This document shows positions 1 through 13,372 of a stretch of 64,000 bases of DNA, piece by piece. Every line of letters begins with the position of its first letter. The stretch's first letter is position 1. The DNA is from Saposhnikovia divaricata. Taxonomy: Eukaryota > Streptophyta > Magnoliopsida > Apiales > Apiaceae. The notes below the pieces were generated by a model that saw nothing but the letters and a program-made list of their open reading frames with translations, was not told where the DNA came from and ran no database searches. The translations under genes were made by a program, and so were the position numbers. The stretch covers positions 99,192,580 to 99,256,579 of the forward strand of contig CM071595.1 of assembly GCA_036435485.1 (NCBI GenBank), read 5' to 3'.

Positions 1-860
1 TGGATAGTCCAAAAATATTTTTTAAAAATAGAAACAATAATCCGTGACAAAGCACTAGTTTCGAGTCATATTAAAAATAGTAGTGATCTACTAAAATCTC
101 CGATCAAATTAATTTTTTATTTTCTGTAACTTTGGGAATATCATCATATTAGATATATATTGACATCCGTACGGTTGGATCGTCCAAAAATATTTTTTAA
201 AAAATAGAAACAATAATCCGTGACAAAGCACTATTTTCGAGTCATTTTAAAAATAGTAGTGATCTACTAAGATCTGAGATCAAATTAATTTTTTATTTTC
301 TGTAACTTTGGGAATATCATCATATTAGATATATATTGACATCCGTAAGGTTGGATCGTTCAAAAATATTTTTTAAAGATAGAAACAATAATCCGTGACA
401 AAGCACTAGTTACGAGTCATATTAAAAATAGTAGTGATCTACTAAGATCTCCGATCAAATTAATTTTTTATTTTCTGAAACTTTGGGAATATCATCATAT
501 TAAATATATATTGATATCCGTACGGTTGGATCGTTCAAAAATATTTTTAAAAATAGAAACAATAATCCGTGACAAAGCACTAGTTTCGAGTCATATTAAA
601 AATAGTAGTGATGTACTAAGATCTCCGATCAAATTAATTTTTTATTTTCTGAAACTTTGGGAATATCATAATATTATATATATATTGACATCCGTACGGT
701 CGGATCGTTCAAAAATATTTTTTAAAAAATAGAAACAATAATCCGTGACAAAGCACTAGTTACGAGTCATATTAAAAATAGTAGTGATCTACTAAGATCT
801 CCGATCAAATTAATTTTTTATTTTCTGAAACTTTGGGAATATCATCATATTAGATATATA
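1..860. repeat. Left-edge monomers, no clear HOR
   Basis: About five monomers, the first truncated by the window edge at 'tggatagtcc'. Classes mix 'gtcc' and 'gttc' boxes and both ACTAGT-tttcg and ACTAGT-tacg forms. The copy at 511 has 'gatatccg' and a shortened A/T run (174 bp). The copy at 685 has 'ggtcgg' instead of 'ggttgg', a private change. Nothing other than satellite is present. Confidence 0.9.
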
Positions 861-2264
861 TTGACATCCGTACGGTTGGATCGTTCAAAAATATTTTTTA
901 AAAAATAGAAACAATAATCCGTGACAAAGCACTAGTTACGAGTCATATTAAAAATAATAGTGATCTACCAAGATCTCCGATCAAATTAATTTTTTATTTT
1001 CTGAAACTTTGGGAATATCATCATATTAGATATATATTGACATCCGTACGGTTGGATCGTTCAAATATATTTTTAAAAAATATAAACAATAATCCGTGAC
1101 AAAGTACTAGTTACGAGTCATATTGAAAATAGTAGTGATGTACTAAGATCTCCGATCAAATTAATTTTTTATTTTCTGAAACTTTGGGAATATCATCATT
1201 TTAGATATATATTGATATCCGTACGGTTGGATCGTTCAAAAATATTTTTTAAAAAATAGAAACAATAATCCGTGACAAAGCACTAGTTACGAGTCATTTT
1301 AAAAATAGTAGTGATCTACTAAGATCTCCGATCAAATTAATTTTTTATTTTCTGTAACTTTGGAAAATCATCATATTAGATATATATTGACATCCGTACG
1401 GTTGGATCGTCCAAAAATATTTTTTAAAAAATAGAAACAATAATCCGTGACAAAGAACTAGTTACGAGTCATTTTAAAAATAGTAGTGATCTACTAAGAT
1501 CTGAGATCAAATTAATTTTTTATTTTCTGTAACTTTGGGAATATCATCATATTAGATATATATTGACATCCGTAAGGTTGGATCGTTCAAAAATATTTTT
1601 TAAAGATAGAAACAATAATCCGTGACAAAGCACTAGTTACGAGTCATATTAAAAATAGTAGTGATGTACTAAGATCTCCGATCAAATTAATTTTTTATTT
1701 TCTGAAACTTTGGGAATATCATCATATTAGATATATATTGACATCCGTATGGTTGGATAGTTCAAAAATATTTTTTAAAAAATAGAAACAATAATCCGTG
1801 ACAAAGCACTAGTTACGAGTCATATTAAAAATAGTAGTGATCTACTAAGATCTCCGATCAAATTAATTTATTATTTTCTGAAACTTTGGGAATATCATCA
1901 TATTAGATATATATTGACATCCGTAAGGTTGGATCGTTCAAAAATATTTTTTAAAGATAGAAACAATAATCCGTGACAAAGCACTAGTTACGAGTCATAT
2001 TAAAAATAGTAGTGATGTACTAAGATCTCCGATCAAATTAATTTTTTATTTTCTGAAACTTTGGGAATATCATCATATTAGATATATATTGACATCCGTA
2101 TGGTTGGATAGTTCAAAAATATTTTTTAAAAAATATAAACAATAATCCGTGACAAAGCACTAGTTACGAGTCATATTAAAAATAGTAGTGATCTACTAAG
2201 ATCTCCGATCAAATTAATTTTTTATTTTCTGAAACTTTGGGAATATCATCATATTAGATATATA
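861..2264. repeat. 8-monomer HOR unit, copy 1 (~1,404 bp)
   Basis: Eight monomers with ordered private markers: 'aataatagtg' with 'ctaccaag' (861), 'tcaaatatat' with 'aaagtac' (1037), 'tttggaaaatc' (1212), 'aaagaactag' with 'ctgagatc' (1387), 'tttaaagatag' with 'gatgtac' (1563), 'ggatagttc' with 'tttattatt' (1738), then repeats of the last two types (1914, 2089). The same order recurs 1,404 bp further on: 'tcaaatatat' at 1061 and 2465, 'tggaaaatca' at 1361 and 2765. Confidence 0.85.
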
Positions 2265-3317
2265 TTGACATCCGTACGGTTGGATCGTTCAAAAATATTT
2301 TTTAAAAAATAGAAACAATAATCCGTGACAAAGCACTAGTTACGAGTCATATTAAAAATAATAGTGATCTACCAAGATCTCCGATCAAATTAATTTTTTA
2401 TTTTCTGAAACTTTGGGAATATCATCATATTAGATATATATTGACATCCGTACGGTTGGATCGTTCAAATATATTTTTAAAAAATATAAACAATAATCCG
2501 TGACAAAGTACTAGTTACGAGTCATATTAAAAATAGTAGTGATGTACTAAGATCTCCGATCAAATTAATTTTTTATTTTCTGAAACTTTGGGAATATCAT
2601 CATTTTAGATATATATTGATATCCGTACGGTTGGATCGTTCAAAAATATTTTTTAAAAAATAGAAACAATAATCCGTGACAAAGCACTAGTTACGAGTCA
2701 TTTTAAAAATAGTAGTGATCTACTAAGATCTCCGATCAAATTAATTTTTTATTTTCTGTAACTTTGGAAAATCATCATATTAGATATATATTGACATCCG
2801 TACGGTTGGATCGTCCAAAAATATTTTTTAAAAAATAGAAACAATAATCCGTGACAAAGAACTAGTTACGAGTCATTTTAAAAATAGTAGTGATCTACTA
2901 AGATCTGAGATCAAATTAATTTTTTATTTTCTGTAACTTTGGGAATATCATCATATTAGATATATATTGACATCCGTAAGGTTGGATCGTTCAAAAATAT
3001 TTTTTAAAGATAGAAACAACAATCCGTGACAAAGCACTAGTTACGAGTCATATTAAAAATAGTAGTGATGTACTAAGATCTCCGATCAAATTAATTTTTT
3101 ATTTTCTGAAACTTTGGGAATATCATCATATTAGATATATATTGACATCCGTATGGTTGGATAGTTCAAAAATATTTTTTAAAAAATAGAAACAATAATC
3201 CGTGACAAAGCACTAGTTACGAGTCATATTAAAAATAGTAGTGATCTACTAAGATCTCCGATCAAATTAATTTATTATTTTCTGAAACTTTGGGAATATC
3301 ATCATATTAGATATATA
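2265..3317. repeat. 8-monomer HOR unit, copy 2, shortened to 6 monomers
   Basis: This block repeats the first six monomers of the unit at 861 with the same private markers in the same order. It then jumps back to the 'tcaaatatat' class at 3318, so two monomers of the unit are missing. An 'aacaac' change at 3013-3024 is private to this copy. This is a simple case of unequal exchange between neighbouring units. Confidence 0.82.
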
Positions 3318-3668
3318 TTGACATCCGTACGGTTGGATCGTTCAAATATATTTTTAAAAAATATAAACAATAATCCGTGACAAAGTACTAGTTACGAGTC
3401 ATATTAAAAATAGTAGTGATGTACTAAGATCTCCGATCAAATTAATTTTTTATTTTCTGAAACTTTGGGAATATCATCATTTTAGATATATATTGATATC
3501 CGTACGGTTGGATCGTTCAAAAATATTTTTTAAAAAATAGAAACAATAATCCGTGACAAAGCACTAGTTACGAGTTATTTTAAAAATAGTAGTGATCTAC
3601 TAAGATCTCCGATCAAATTAATTTTTTATTTTCTGTAACTTTGGGAATATCATCATATTAGATATATA
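3318..3668. repeat. 8-monomer HOR unit, third fragment (2 monomers)
   Basis: Begins with the 'tcaaatatat' monomer (third occurrence, 877 bp or five monomers after the second), followed by a 'gatatccg' monomer. The latter has 'gagttatttt' and the normal 'tttgggaatatc' instead of 'tttggaaaatc'. The 8-mer pattern ends here and the classes J, A, B, C, D follow. Confidence 0.75.
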
Positions 3669-4723
3669 TTGACATCCGTAAGGTTGGATCGTTCAAAAAT
3701 ATTTTTTAAAAAATAGAAACAATAATCCGTGACAAAGCACTAGTTACGAGTCATTTTAAAAATAGTAATGATCTACTAAGATCTCCGATCAAATTAATTT
3801 TTTATTTTCTGAAACTTTGGGAATATCATCATATTAGATATATATTGACATCGGTAAGGTTGGATCATTCAAAAATATTTTTTTAAAAAATAGAAACAAT
3901 AATCCGTGACAAAGCACTAGTTACGAGTCATACTAAAAATAGTAATGATCTACTAAGATCTCCGATCAAATTAATTTTTTATTTTCTGAAACTTTGGGAA
4001 TATCATCATATTAAATATATATTGACATTCGTACGGTTGGATCGTTCAAAAATATTTTTTAAAAAATAGAAACAATAATCCGTGACAAAGCACTATTTAC
4101 GAGTCATTTTAAAAATAGTAGTGATCTACTAAGATCTCCGATCAAATTAATTTTTTATTTTCTGAAACTTTGGGAATATCATCATATTAGATATATATTG
4201 ACATCCGTAAGGTTGTTTCGTTCAAAAATATTTTTTAAAAAATAGAAACAATAATCCGTGATAAAGCACTAGTTTCGAGTCATATTAAAAATAGTAGTGA
4301 TCTACTAAGATCTCCGATCAAATTAATTTTTTATTTTCTGAAACTTTGGGATTATCATCATATTAGATATATATTGACATCCGTACGGTTGGATCGTTCA
4401 AAAATATTTTTTGAAAATAGAAACAATAATCCGTGACAAAGCACTAGTTTCGAGTCATATTAAAAATAGTAGTGATCTACTAAGATCTCCGATCAAATTT
4501 GTTTTTTATTTTCTGTAACTTTGGGAATATCATCATATTAGATATATATTGACATCCGTACGGTTGGATCGTCCAAAAATATTTTTTAAAAATAGAAACA
4601 ATAATCCGTGACAAAGCACTAGTTTCGAGTCATATTAAAAATAGTAGTGATCCACTAAGATCTCCGATCAAATTAATTTTTTATTTTCTGTAACTTTGGG
4701 AATATCATCATATTAGATATATA

Positions 4724-5773
4724 TTGACATCTGTACGGTTGGATCGTTCAAAAATATTTTTAAAAAAATAGAAACAATAATCCGTGACAAAGCACTAGTT
4801 TCGAGTCATATTAAAAATAGTAGTGATCTACTAAGATCTCCGAACAATTAATTTTTTATTTTCTGAAACTTTGGGAATATCATCATATTAGATATATATT
4901 GACATCCGTACGGTTGGATCATTCAAAAATATTTTTAAAAAATAGAAACAATAATCCGTGACAAAGCACTTGTTACGAGTCATATTAAAAATAGTAGTGA
5001 TCTACTAAGATCTCCGATCAAATTAATTTTTTATTTTCTGAAACTTTGGGAATATCATCATATTAGATATATATTGACATCCGTACGGTTGGATCATTCA
5101 AAAATATTTTTAAAAAATATAAACAATAATCCGTGACAAAGCACTAGTTACGAGTCATATTAAAAATAGTAGTGATCTACTAAATCTCCGATCAAATTAA
5201 TTTTTTATTTTCTGTAACTTTGGGAATATCATCATATTAGATATATATTGACATCTGTACGGTTGGATCGTTCAAAAATATTTTTAAAAAAATAGAAATA
5301 ATAATCCGTGACAAAGCACTAGTTTCGAGTCATATTAAAAATAGTAGTGATCTACTAAGATCTCCGAACAATTAATTTTTTATTTTCTGAAACTTTGGGA
5401 ATATCATCATATTAGATATATATTGACATCCGTACGGTTGGATCATTCAAAAATATTTTTAAAAAATAGAAACAATAATCCGTGACAAAGCACTTGTTAC
5501 GAGTCATATTAAAAATAGTAGTGATCTACTAAGATCTCCGATCAAATTAATTTTTTATTTTCTGAAACTTTGGGAATATCATCATATTAGATATATATTG
5601 ACATCCGTACGGTTGGATCATTCAAAAATATTTTTAAAAAATATAAACAATAATCCGTGACAAAGCACTAGTTACGAGTCATATTAAAAATAGTAGTGAT
5701 CTACTAAATCTCCGATCAAATTAATTTTTTATTTTCTGAAACTTTGGGAATATCATCATATTAGATATATATA
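4724..5773. repeat. Tandem duplication of a 3-monomer block (524 bp)
   Basis: The three-monomer series 'gacatctgtacgg' with 'gaacaatt'; 'gatcattc' with 'cacttgtt'; 'gatcattc' with 'aatataaac' occurs at 4724-5247 and again at 5248-5773. The right copy of the segmental duplication (from 8760) has the series only once. So this is a gain in the left copy or a loss in the right one. The second block ends with a 2-bp longer 'atatatatatt'. Confidence 0.85.
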
Positions 5774-6300
5774 TTGACATCCGTACGGTTGGATCATTCA
5801 AAAATATTTTTTAAAAATAGAAACAATAATCCGTGACAAAGCACTAGTTTCGAGTCATATTAAAAATAGTAGTGATCTACTAAGATCTCCGATCAAATTA
5901 ATTTTTTATTTTCTGAAACTTTGGGAATATCATCGTATTATATATATATTGACATCCGTACGGTTGGATCGTTCAAAAATATTTTTTAAAAAATAGAAAC
6001 AATAATCCGTGACAAAGCACTAGTTACGAGTCATATTAAAAATAGTAGTGATCTACTAAATCTCCGATCAAATTAATTTTTTATTTTCTGAAACTTTGGG
6101 AATATCATCATATTAGATATATATATTGACATCCGTACGGTTGGATCATTCAAAAATATTTTTTAAAAATAGAAACAATAATCCGTGACAAAGCACTAGT
6201 TTCGAGTCATATTAAAAATAGTAGTGATCTACTAAGATCTCCGATCAAATTAATTTTTTATTTTCTGAAACTTTGGGAATATCATCGTATTATATATATA
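5774..6300. repeat. Local 2-monomer duplication marked by 'atcatcgtatta'
   Basis: The monomer ending 'atcatcgtattatat' appears at 5774 and again at 6126, 352 bp later, with a 'gttc' monomer carrying 'ctactaaatctcc' between them. The right-hand segmental copy has this marker once, near 10146. Together with the 3-monomer duplication this explains why the two segmental copies change offset. Confidence 0.75.
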
Positions 6301-7354
6301 TTGACATCCGTACGGTTGGATCGTTCAAAAATATTTTTTAAAAAATAGAAACAATAATCCGTGACAAAGCACTAGTTACGAGTCATATTAAAAATAGTAG
6401 TGATCTACTAAGATCTCCGATCAAATTATTTTTTATTTTCTGAAACTTTGGGAATATCATCATATTAGATATATATTGACATCCGTACGGTTGGATCGTT
6501 CAAAAATATTTTTTAAAAATAGAAACAATAATCCGTGACAAAGCACTAGTTACGAGTCATATTAAAAATTGTAGTGATCTACTAAGATCTCCGTTCAAAT
6601 TAATTTTTTAGTTTCTGAAACTTTGGGAATATCATCATATTAGATATATATTGACATCCGTACGGTTGGATCGTTCAAAAATATTTTTTAAAAAATAGAA
6701 ACAATAATCCGTAACAAAGCACTAGTTACAAGTCATATTAAAAGTAGTAGTGATCTACTAAGATCTCCGATCAAATTAATTTTTTATTTTCCGAAACTTT
6801 GGGAATATCATCATATTAGATATATATATTGACATCCGTACGGTTGGATCGTTCAAAAATATTTTTTATAAAATAGAAACAATAATCCGTGACAAAGCAC
6901 TAGTTTCGAGTCATATTAAAAATAGTAGTGATCTACTAAGATCTCCGATCAAATTAATTTTTTATTTTCTGAAACTTTGGGAATATCATTATATTAGATA
7001 TATATTGACATCCGTACGGTTGGATCGTTCAAAAATATTTTTTAAAAATAGAAACAATAATCCGTGACAAAGCACTAGTTTCGAGTCATATTAAAAATAG
7101 TAGTGATCTACTAAGATCTCCGATCAAATTAATTTTTTATTTTCTGTAACTTTGGGAATATCATTATATTAGATATATATTGACATCCGTACGGTTGGAT
7201 CGTCCAAAAATATTTTTTTAAAATAGAAACAATAATCCGTGACAAAGCACTAGTTTCGAGTCATATTAAAAATAGTAGTGATCTACTAAGATCTCCGATC
7301 AAATTAATTTTTTATTTTCTGTAACTTTGGGAATATCATCATATTAGATATATA

Positions 7355-7704
7355 TTGACATCCGTACGGTTGGATCGTCCAAAAATATTTTTTAAAAAAT
7401 AGAAACAATAATCCGTGACAAAGCACTAGTTACGAGTCATTTTAAAAATAGTAGTGATCTACTAAGATCTGAGATCAAATTAATTTTTTATTTTCTGTAA
7501 CTTTAGGAATATCATCATATTAGATATATATTGACATCCATAAGGTTGGATCGTTCAAAAATATTTTTTAAAAATAGAAACAATAATCCGTGACAAAGCA
7601 CTAGTTACGAGTCATATTAAAAATAGTAGTGATCTACTAAGATCTCCGATCAAATTAATTTTTTATTTTTGAAACTTTGGGAATATCATCATATTAGATA
7701 TATA
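7355..7704. repeat. Two linker monomers between segmental copies
   Basis: A 'gtcc' monomer with 'gtcattttaaaa', 'ctgagatc' and 'ctttaggaat' (class H-like), then a monomer with 'gacatccataagg' and 'tacgag' (class I-like). They precede a J monomer, so H-I-J-A order is kept even here. Confidence 0.7.
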
Positions 7705-10700
7705 TTGACATCCGTAAGGTTGGATCGTTCAAAAATATTTTTTAAAAAATAGAAACAATAATCCGTGACAAACCACTAGTTACGAGTCATTTTAAAAATA
7801 GTAATGATCTACTAAGATCTCCGATCAAATTAATTTTTTATTTTCTGAAACTTTGGGAATATCATCATATTAGATATATATTGACATCCGTAAGGTTGGA
7901 TCGTTCAAAAATATTTTTTAAAAAAATAGAAACAATAATCCGTGACAAAGCACTAGTTACGAGTCATACTAAAAATAGTAATGATCTACTAAGATCTCCG
8001 ATCAAATTATTTTTTTATTTTCTGAAACTTTTGGAATATCATCATATTAGATATATATTGACATCCGTACGGTTGGATCGTTCAAAAATATTTTTTAAAA
8101 AATAGAAACAATAATCCGTGACAAAGCACTATTTACGAGTCATTTTAAAAATAGTAGTGATCTACTAAGATCTCCGATCAAATTAATTTTTTATTTTCTG
8201 AAATTTTGGGAATATCATCATATTAGATATATATTGACATCCGTAAGGTTGTTTCGTTCAAAAATATTTTTTAAAAAATAGAAACAATAATCCGTGACAA
8301 AGCACTAGTTTCGAGTCATATTAAAAATAGTAGTGATCTACTAAAATCTCCGATCAAATTAATTTTTTATTTTCTGTAACTTTGGGATTATCATCATATT
8401 AGATATATATTGACATCCGTACGGTTGGATCGTTCAAAAATATTTTTTGAAAATAGAAACAATAATCCGTGACAAAGCACTAGTTTCGAGTCATATTAAA
8501 AATAGTAGTGATCTACTAAGATCTCCGATCAAATTAATTTTTTATTTTCTGTAACTTTGGGAATATCATCATATTAGATATATATTGACATCCGTACGGT
8601 TGGATCGTCCAAAAATATTTTTTAAAAATAGAAACAATAATCCGTGACAAAGCACTAGTTTCGAATCATATTAAAAATAGTAGTGATCCACTAAGATCTC
8701 CGATCAAATTAATTTTTTATTTTCTGTAACTTTGGGAATATCATCATATTAGATATATATTGACATCTGTACGGTTGGATCGTTCAAAAATATTTTTAAA
8801 AAAATAGAAACAATAATCCGTGACAAAGCACTAGTTTCGAGTCATATTAAAAATAGTAGTGATCTACTAAGATCTCCGAACAATTAATTTTTTATTTTCT
8901 GAAACTTTGGGAATATCATCATATTAGATATATATTGACATCCGTACGGTTGGATCATTCAAAAATATTTTTAAAAAATAGAAACAATAATCCGTGACAA
9001 AGCACTTGTTACGAGTCATATTAAAAATAGTAGTGATCTCCTAAGATCTCCGATCAAATTAATTTTTTATTTTCTGAAACTTTGGGAATATCATCATATT
9101 AGATATATATTGACATCCGTACGGTTGGATCATTCAAAAATATTTTTAAAAAATATAAACAATAATCCGTGACAAAGCACTAGTTACGAGTCATATTAAA
9201 AATAGTAGTGATCTACTAAATCTCCGATCAAATTAATTTTTTATTTTCTGAAACTTTGGGAATATCATCATATTAGATATATATATTGACATCCGTACGG
9301 TTGGATCATTCAAAAATATTTTTTAAAAATAGAAACAATAATCCGTGACAAAGCACTAGTTTCGAGTCATATTAAAAATAGTAGTGATCTGCTAAGATCT
9401 CCGATCAAATTAATTTTTTATTTTCTGTAACTTTGGGAATATCATCATATTAGATATATATTGACATCCGTACGGTTGGATCGTTCAAAAATATTTTTAA
9501 AAAAATAGAAACAATAATCCGTGACAAAGCACTAGTTTCGAGTCATATTAAAAATTGTAGTGATCGACTAAGATCTCCGATCAAATTAATTTTTTATTTT
9601 CTGAAACTTTGGGAATATCATCATATTAGATATATATTGACATCCGTACGGTTGGATAGTTCAAAAATATTTTTTAAAAAATAGAAACAATAATCCGTGA
9701 CAAAGCACTAGTTACGAGTCATATTAAAAATAGTAGTGATCTACTAAGATCTCCGATCAAATTAATTTTTATTTTCTGAAACTTTGGGAATATCATAATA
9801 TTGGATATATATTGACATCCGTACAGCTGGATCGTTCAAAAATATTTTTTAAAAATAGAAACAATAATCCGTGACAAAGCACTAGTTACGAGTCATATTA
9901 AAAATTGTAGTGATCTACTAAGATTTCCGATCAAATTAATTTTTTAGTTTCCGAAACTTTGGGAATATCATCATATTAGATATATATTGACATCCGTACG
10001 GTTGGATCGTTCAAAAATATTTTTTAAAAAATAGAAACAATAATCCGTGACAAAGCACTAGTTTCGAGTCATATTAAAAATAGTAGTGATCTACTAAGAT
10101 CTCCGATCAAATTAATTTTTTATTTTCTGAAACTTTGGGAATATCATCGTATTATATATATATATTGACATCCGTACGGTTGGATCGTTCAAAAATATTT
10201 TTTAAAAAATAGAAACAATAATCCGTGACAAAGCACTAGTTACGAGTCATATTAAAAATAGTAGTGATCTACTAAGATCTCCGATCAAATTATTTTTTAT
10301 TTTCTGAAACTTTGGGAATATCATCATATTAGATATATATTGACATCCGTACGGTTGGATCGTTCAAAAATATTTTTTAAAAATAGAAACAATAATCCGT
10401 GACAAAGCACTAGTTACGAGTCATATTAAAAATTGTAGTGATCTACTAAGATCTCCGTTCAAATTAATTTTTTAGTTTCTGAAACTTTGGGAATATCATC
10501 ATATTAGATATATATTGACATCCGTACGGTTGGATTGTTCAAAAATATTTTTTAAAATATAGAAACAATAATCCGTGACAAAGCACTAGTTACAAGTCAT
10601 ATTAAAAGTAGTAGTGATCTACTAAGATCTCCGATCAAATTAATTTTTTATTTTCCGAAACTTTGGGAATATCATCATATTAGATATATATTGACATCCG

Positions 10701-11216
10701 TACGGTTGGATCGTTCAAAAATATTTTTTATAAAATAGAAACAATAATCCGTGACAAAGCACTAGTTTCGAGTCATATTAAAAATAGTAGTGATCGACTA
10801 AGATCTCCGATCAAATTAATTTTTTATTTTCTGAAACTTTGGGAATATCATTATATTAGATATATATTGACATCCGTACGGTTGGATCGTTCAAAAATAT
10901 TTTTTAAAAATAGAAACAATAATCCGTGGCAAAGCATTAGTTTCGAGTCATATTAAAAATAGTAGTGATCTACTAAGATCTCCGATCAAATTAGTTTTTT
11001 ATTTTCTGTAACTTTGGGAATATCATTATATTAGATATATATTGACATCCGTACGGTTGGATCGTCCAAAAATATTTTTTAAAAATAGAAAAAATAATCC
11101 GTGACAAAGCACTAGTTTCGAGTCATATTAAAAATAGTAGTGATCTACTAAGATCTCGGATCAAATTAATTTTTTATTTTCTGTAACTTTGGGAATATCA
11201 TCATATTAGATATATA
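7705..11216. repeat. Segmental duplication, right copy (~3.5 kb)
   Basis: Repeats the J-A-B-C-D series and the later private markers of 3669-7354 in order. It differs by single bases, for example 'cgaatcat' at 8664 and 'gatctcctaag' near 9036, and by lacking the 3-monomer expansion. Homology is lost at 11217, where a 'gtcc' monomer with 'cactattt' follows. The single-base differences suggest this duplication is older than those right of 38 kb. Confidence 0.85.
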
Positions 11217-11999
11217 TTGACATCCGTACGGTTGGATCGTCCAAAAATATTTTTAAAAAATAGAAACAATAATCCGTGACAAAGCACTATTTACGAGTCA
11301 TTTTAAAAATAGTAGTGATCTACTAAGATCTCCGATCAAATTAATTTTTTATTTTCTGAAACTTTGGGAATATCATCATATTAGATATATATTGACATCC
11401 GTAAGGTTGTTTCGTTCAAAAATATTTTTTAAAAAATAGAAACAATAATCCGTGACAAAGCACTAGTTTCGAGTCATATTAAAAATAGTAGTGATCTACT
11501 AAAATCTCCGATCAAATTAATTTTTTATTTTCTGAAACTTTGGGATTATCATCATATTAGATATATATTGACATCCGTACGGTTGGATCGTTCAAAAATA
11601 TTTTTTAAAAATAGAAACAATAATCCGTGACAAAGCACTAGTTTCGAGTCATATTAAAAATAGTAGTGATCTACTAAGATCTCCATTCAAATTAATTTTT
11701 TATTTTCTGTAACTTTGGGAATATCATCATATTAGATATATATTGACATCCGTACGGTTGGATCGTTCAAAAATATTTTTAAAAAATAGAAACAATAATC
11801 CGTGACAAAGCACTAGTTTCGAGTCATATTAAAAATAGTAGTGATCTACTTAGATCTCCGATCAAATTAATTTTTTATTTTCTGTAACTTTGGGAATATC
11901 ATCATATTAGATATATATTGACATCCGTACGGTTGGATCGTTCAAAAATATTTTTTAAAAATAGAAACAATAATCCGTGACAAAGCACTAGTTACGAGT

Positions 12000-13139
12000 C
12001 ATATTAAAAATAGTAGTGATCTACTAAGATCTCCGATCAAATTAATTTTTTACTTTCTGTAACTTTGGGAATATATATTGACATCCGTACGGTTGGATCG
12101 TCCAAAAATATTTTTTAAAAATAGAAACAATAATCCTTGACAAAGCACTAGTTTCGAGTCATATTAAAAATAGTAGTGATCTACTAAGATCTCCGATCAA
12201 ATTAATTTTTTATTTTCTGTAACTTTGGGAATATCATCATATTAGATATATATTGACATCCGTACGGTTGGATCGTTCAAAAATATTTTTTAAAAAATAG
12301 AAACAATAATCCGTGACAAAGCACTTGTTACGAGTCATATTAAAAATAGTAGTGATCTACTAAGAACTCCTATCAAATTAATTTTTTATTTTCTGAAACT
12401 TTGGGAATATCATCATATTAGATATATATTGACATCCGTACGGTTGGATCATTCAAAAATATTTTTAAAAAATATAAACAATAATCCGTGACAAAGCACT
12501 AGTTACGAGTCATATTAAAAATAGTAGTGATCTACTAAGATCTCCGATCAAATTAATTTTTTATTTTCTGAAACTTTGGGAATATCATCATATTAGATAT
12601 ATATTGACATCCGTACAGTTGGATCGTTCAAAAATATTTTTTAAAAAATAGAAACAATAATCCGTGACAAAGCACTAGTTACGAGTCATATTAAAAATAG
12701 TAGTGATCTACTAAGATCTCCGATCAAATTAATTTTTTATATTCTGAAACTTTGGGAATATCATCATGTTAGATATATATTGACATCCGTACGGTTGGAT
12801 CATTCAAAAATATTTTTTAAAAATAGAAACAATAATCCGTGACAAAGCACTAGTTACGAGTCATTTTAAAAATAGTAGTGATCTACTAAGATCTGAGATC
12901 AAATTAATTTTTTATTTTCTGTAACTTTAGGAATATCATCATATTAGATATATATTGACATCCGTAAGGTTGTTTCGTTCAAAAATATTTTTAAAAAAAT
13001 AGAAACAATAATCCGTGACAAAGCACTAGTTTCGAGTCATATTAAAAATAGTAGTGATCTACTAAAATCTCCTATCAAATTAATTTTTTATTTTCTGAAA
13101 CTTTGGGATTATCATCATATTAGATATATATTGACATCC
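12000..13139. repeat. 8-monomer local duplication, copy 1 (approximate ends)
   Basis: Matches 13373-14512 at an offset of about 1,373 bp. Shared private features are the 15-bp-deleted monomer, 'aatccttgac', 'ctaagaactcctatc', 'tatattctg' with 'catgttag', and the C monomer with 'ggttgtttcg'. The right end is set where 'ggttgaatcg' (13147) has no partner at 14520. Confidence 0.75.
12068..12082. other. 15-bp deletion junction in a monomer
   Basis: The usual 'ggaatatcatcatattag...' is shortened to 'ggaatatatattgac', removing 15 bp and giving a monomer of about 160 bp. The lost segment lies between two ATAT copies, so slippage or microhomology-mediated loss is likely. The same junction appears at 13281, 13441 and 15182. 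Confidence 0.9.
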
Positions 13140-13280
13140 GTACGGTTGAATCGTTCAAAAATATTTTTTAAAAATAGAAACAATAATCCGTGACAAAGCA
13201 CTAGTTACGAGTCATATTAAAAATAGTAGTGATCTACTAAGATCTCCGATCAAATTAATTTTTTATTTTCTGTAACTTTG

Positions 13281-13295
13281 GGAATATATATTGAC
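13281..13295. other. 15-bp deletion junction in a monomer
   Basis: Same deleted form as at 12068. This and the next copy (13441) lie in adjacent monomers only 160 bp apart, so the short monomer itself has been passed along by local duplication. Confidence 0.9.
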
Positions 13296-13372
13296 ATCCG
13301 TACGGTTGGATCGTCCAAAAATATTTTATAAAAATAGAAACAATAATCCGTGACAAAGCACTAGTTTCGAGT

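Larger units (their letters stand above)
3669..7354. repeat. Segmental duplication, left copy (21 monomers; 23-monomer offset)
   Basis: Begins with classes J, A, B, C, D (taagg/gtaatg; gtcatact; cactattt; ggttgtttcg; gggattatc). The same series with the same private changes recurs 4,036 bp later: 'ggttgtttcg' at 4211 and 8247, 'gacatctgtacgg' monomers at 4724 and 8760. Further right the offset falls to 3,862 bp, because this copy contains extra tandem monomers. Shared late markers include 'atcatcgtatta', 'aaaaattgtag', 'tttttagtttctg', 'tacaagtcat' and 'atcattatatt'. Confidence 0.85.
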
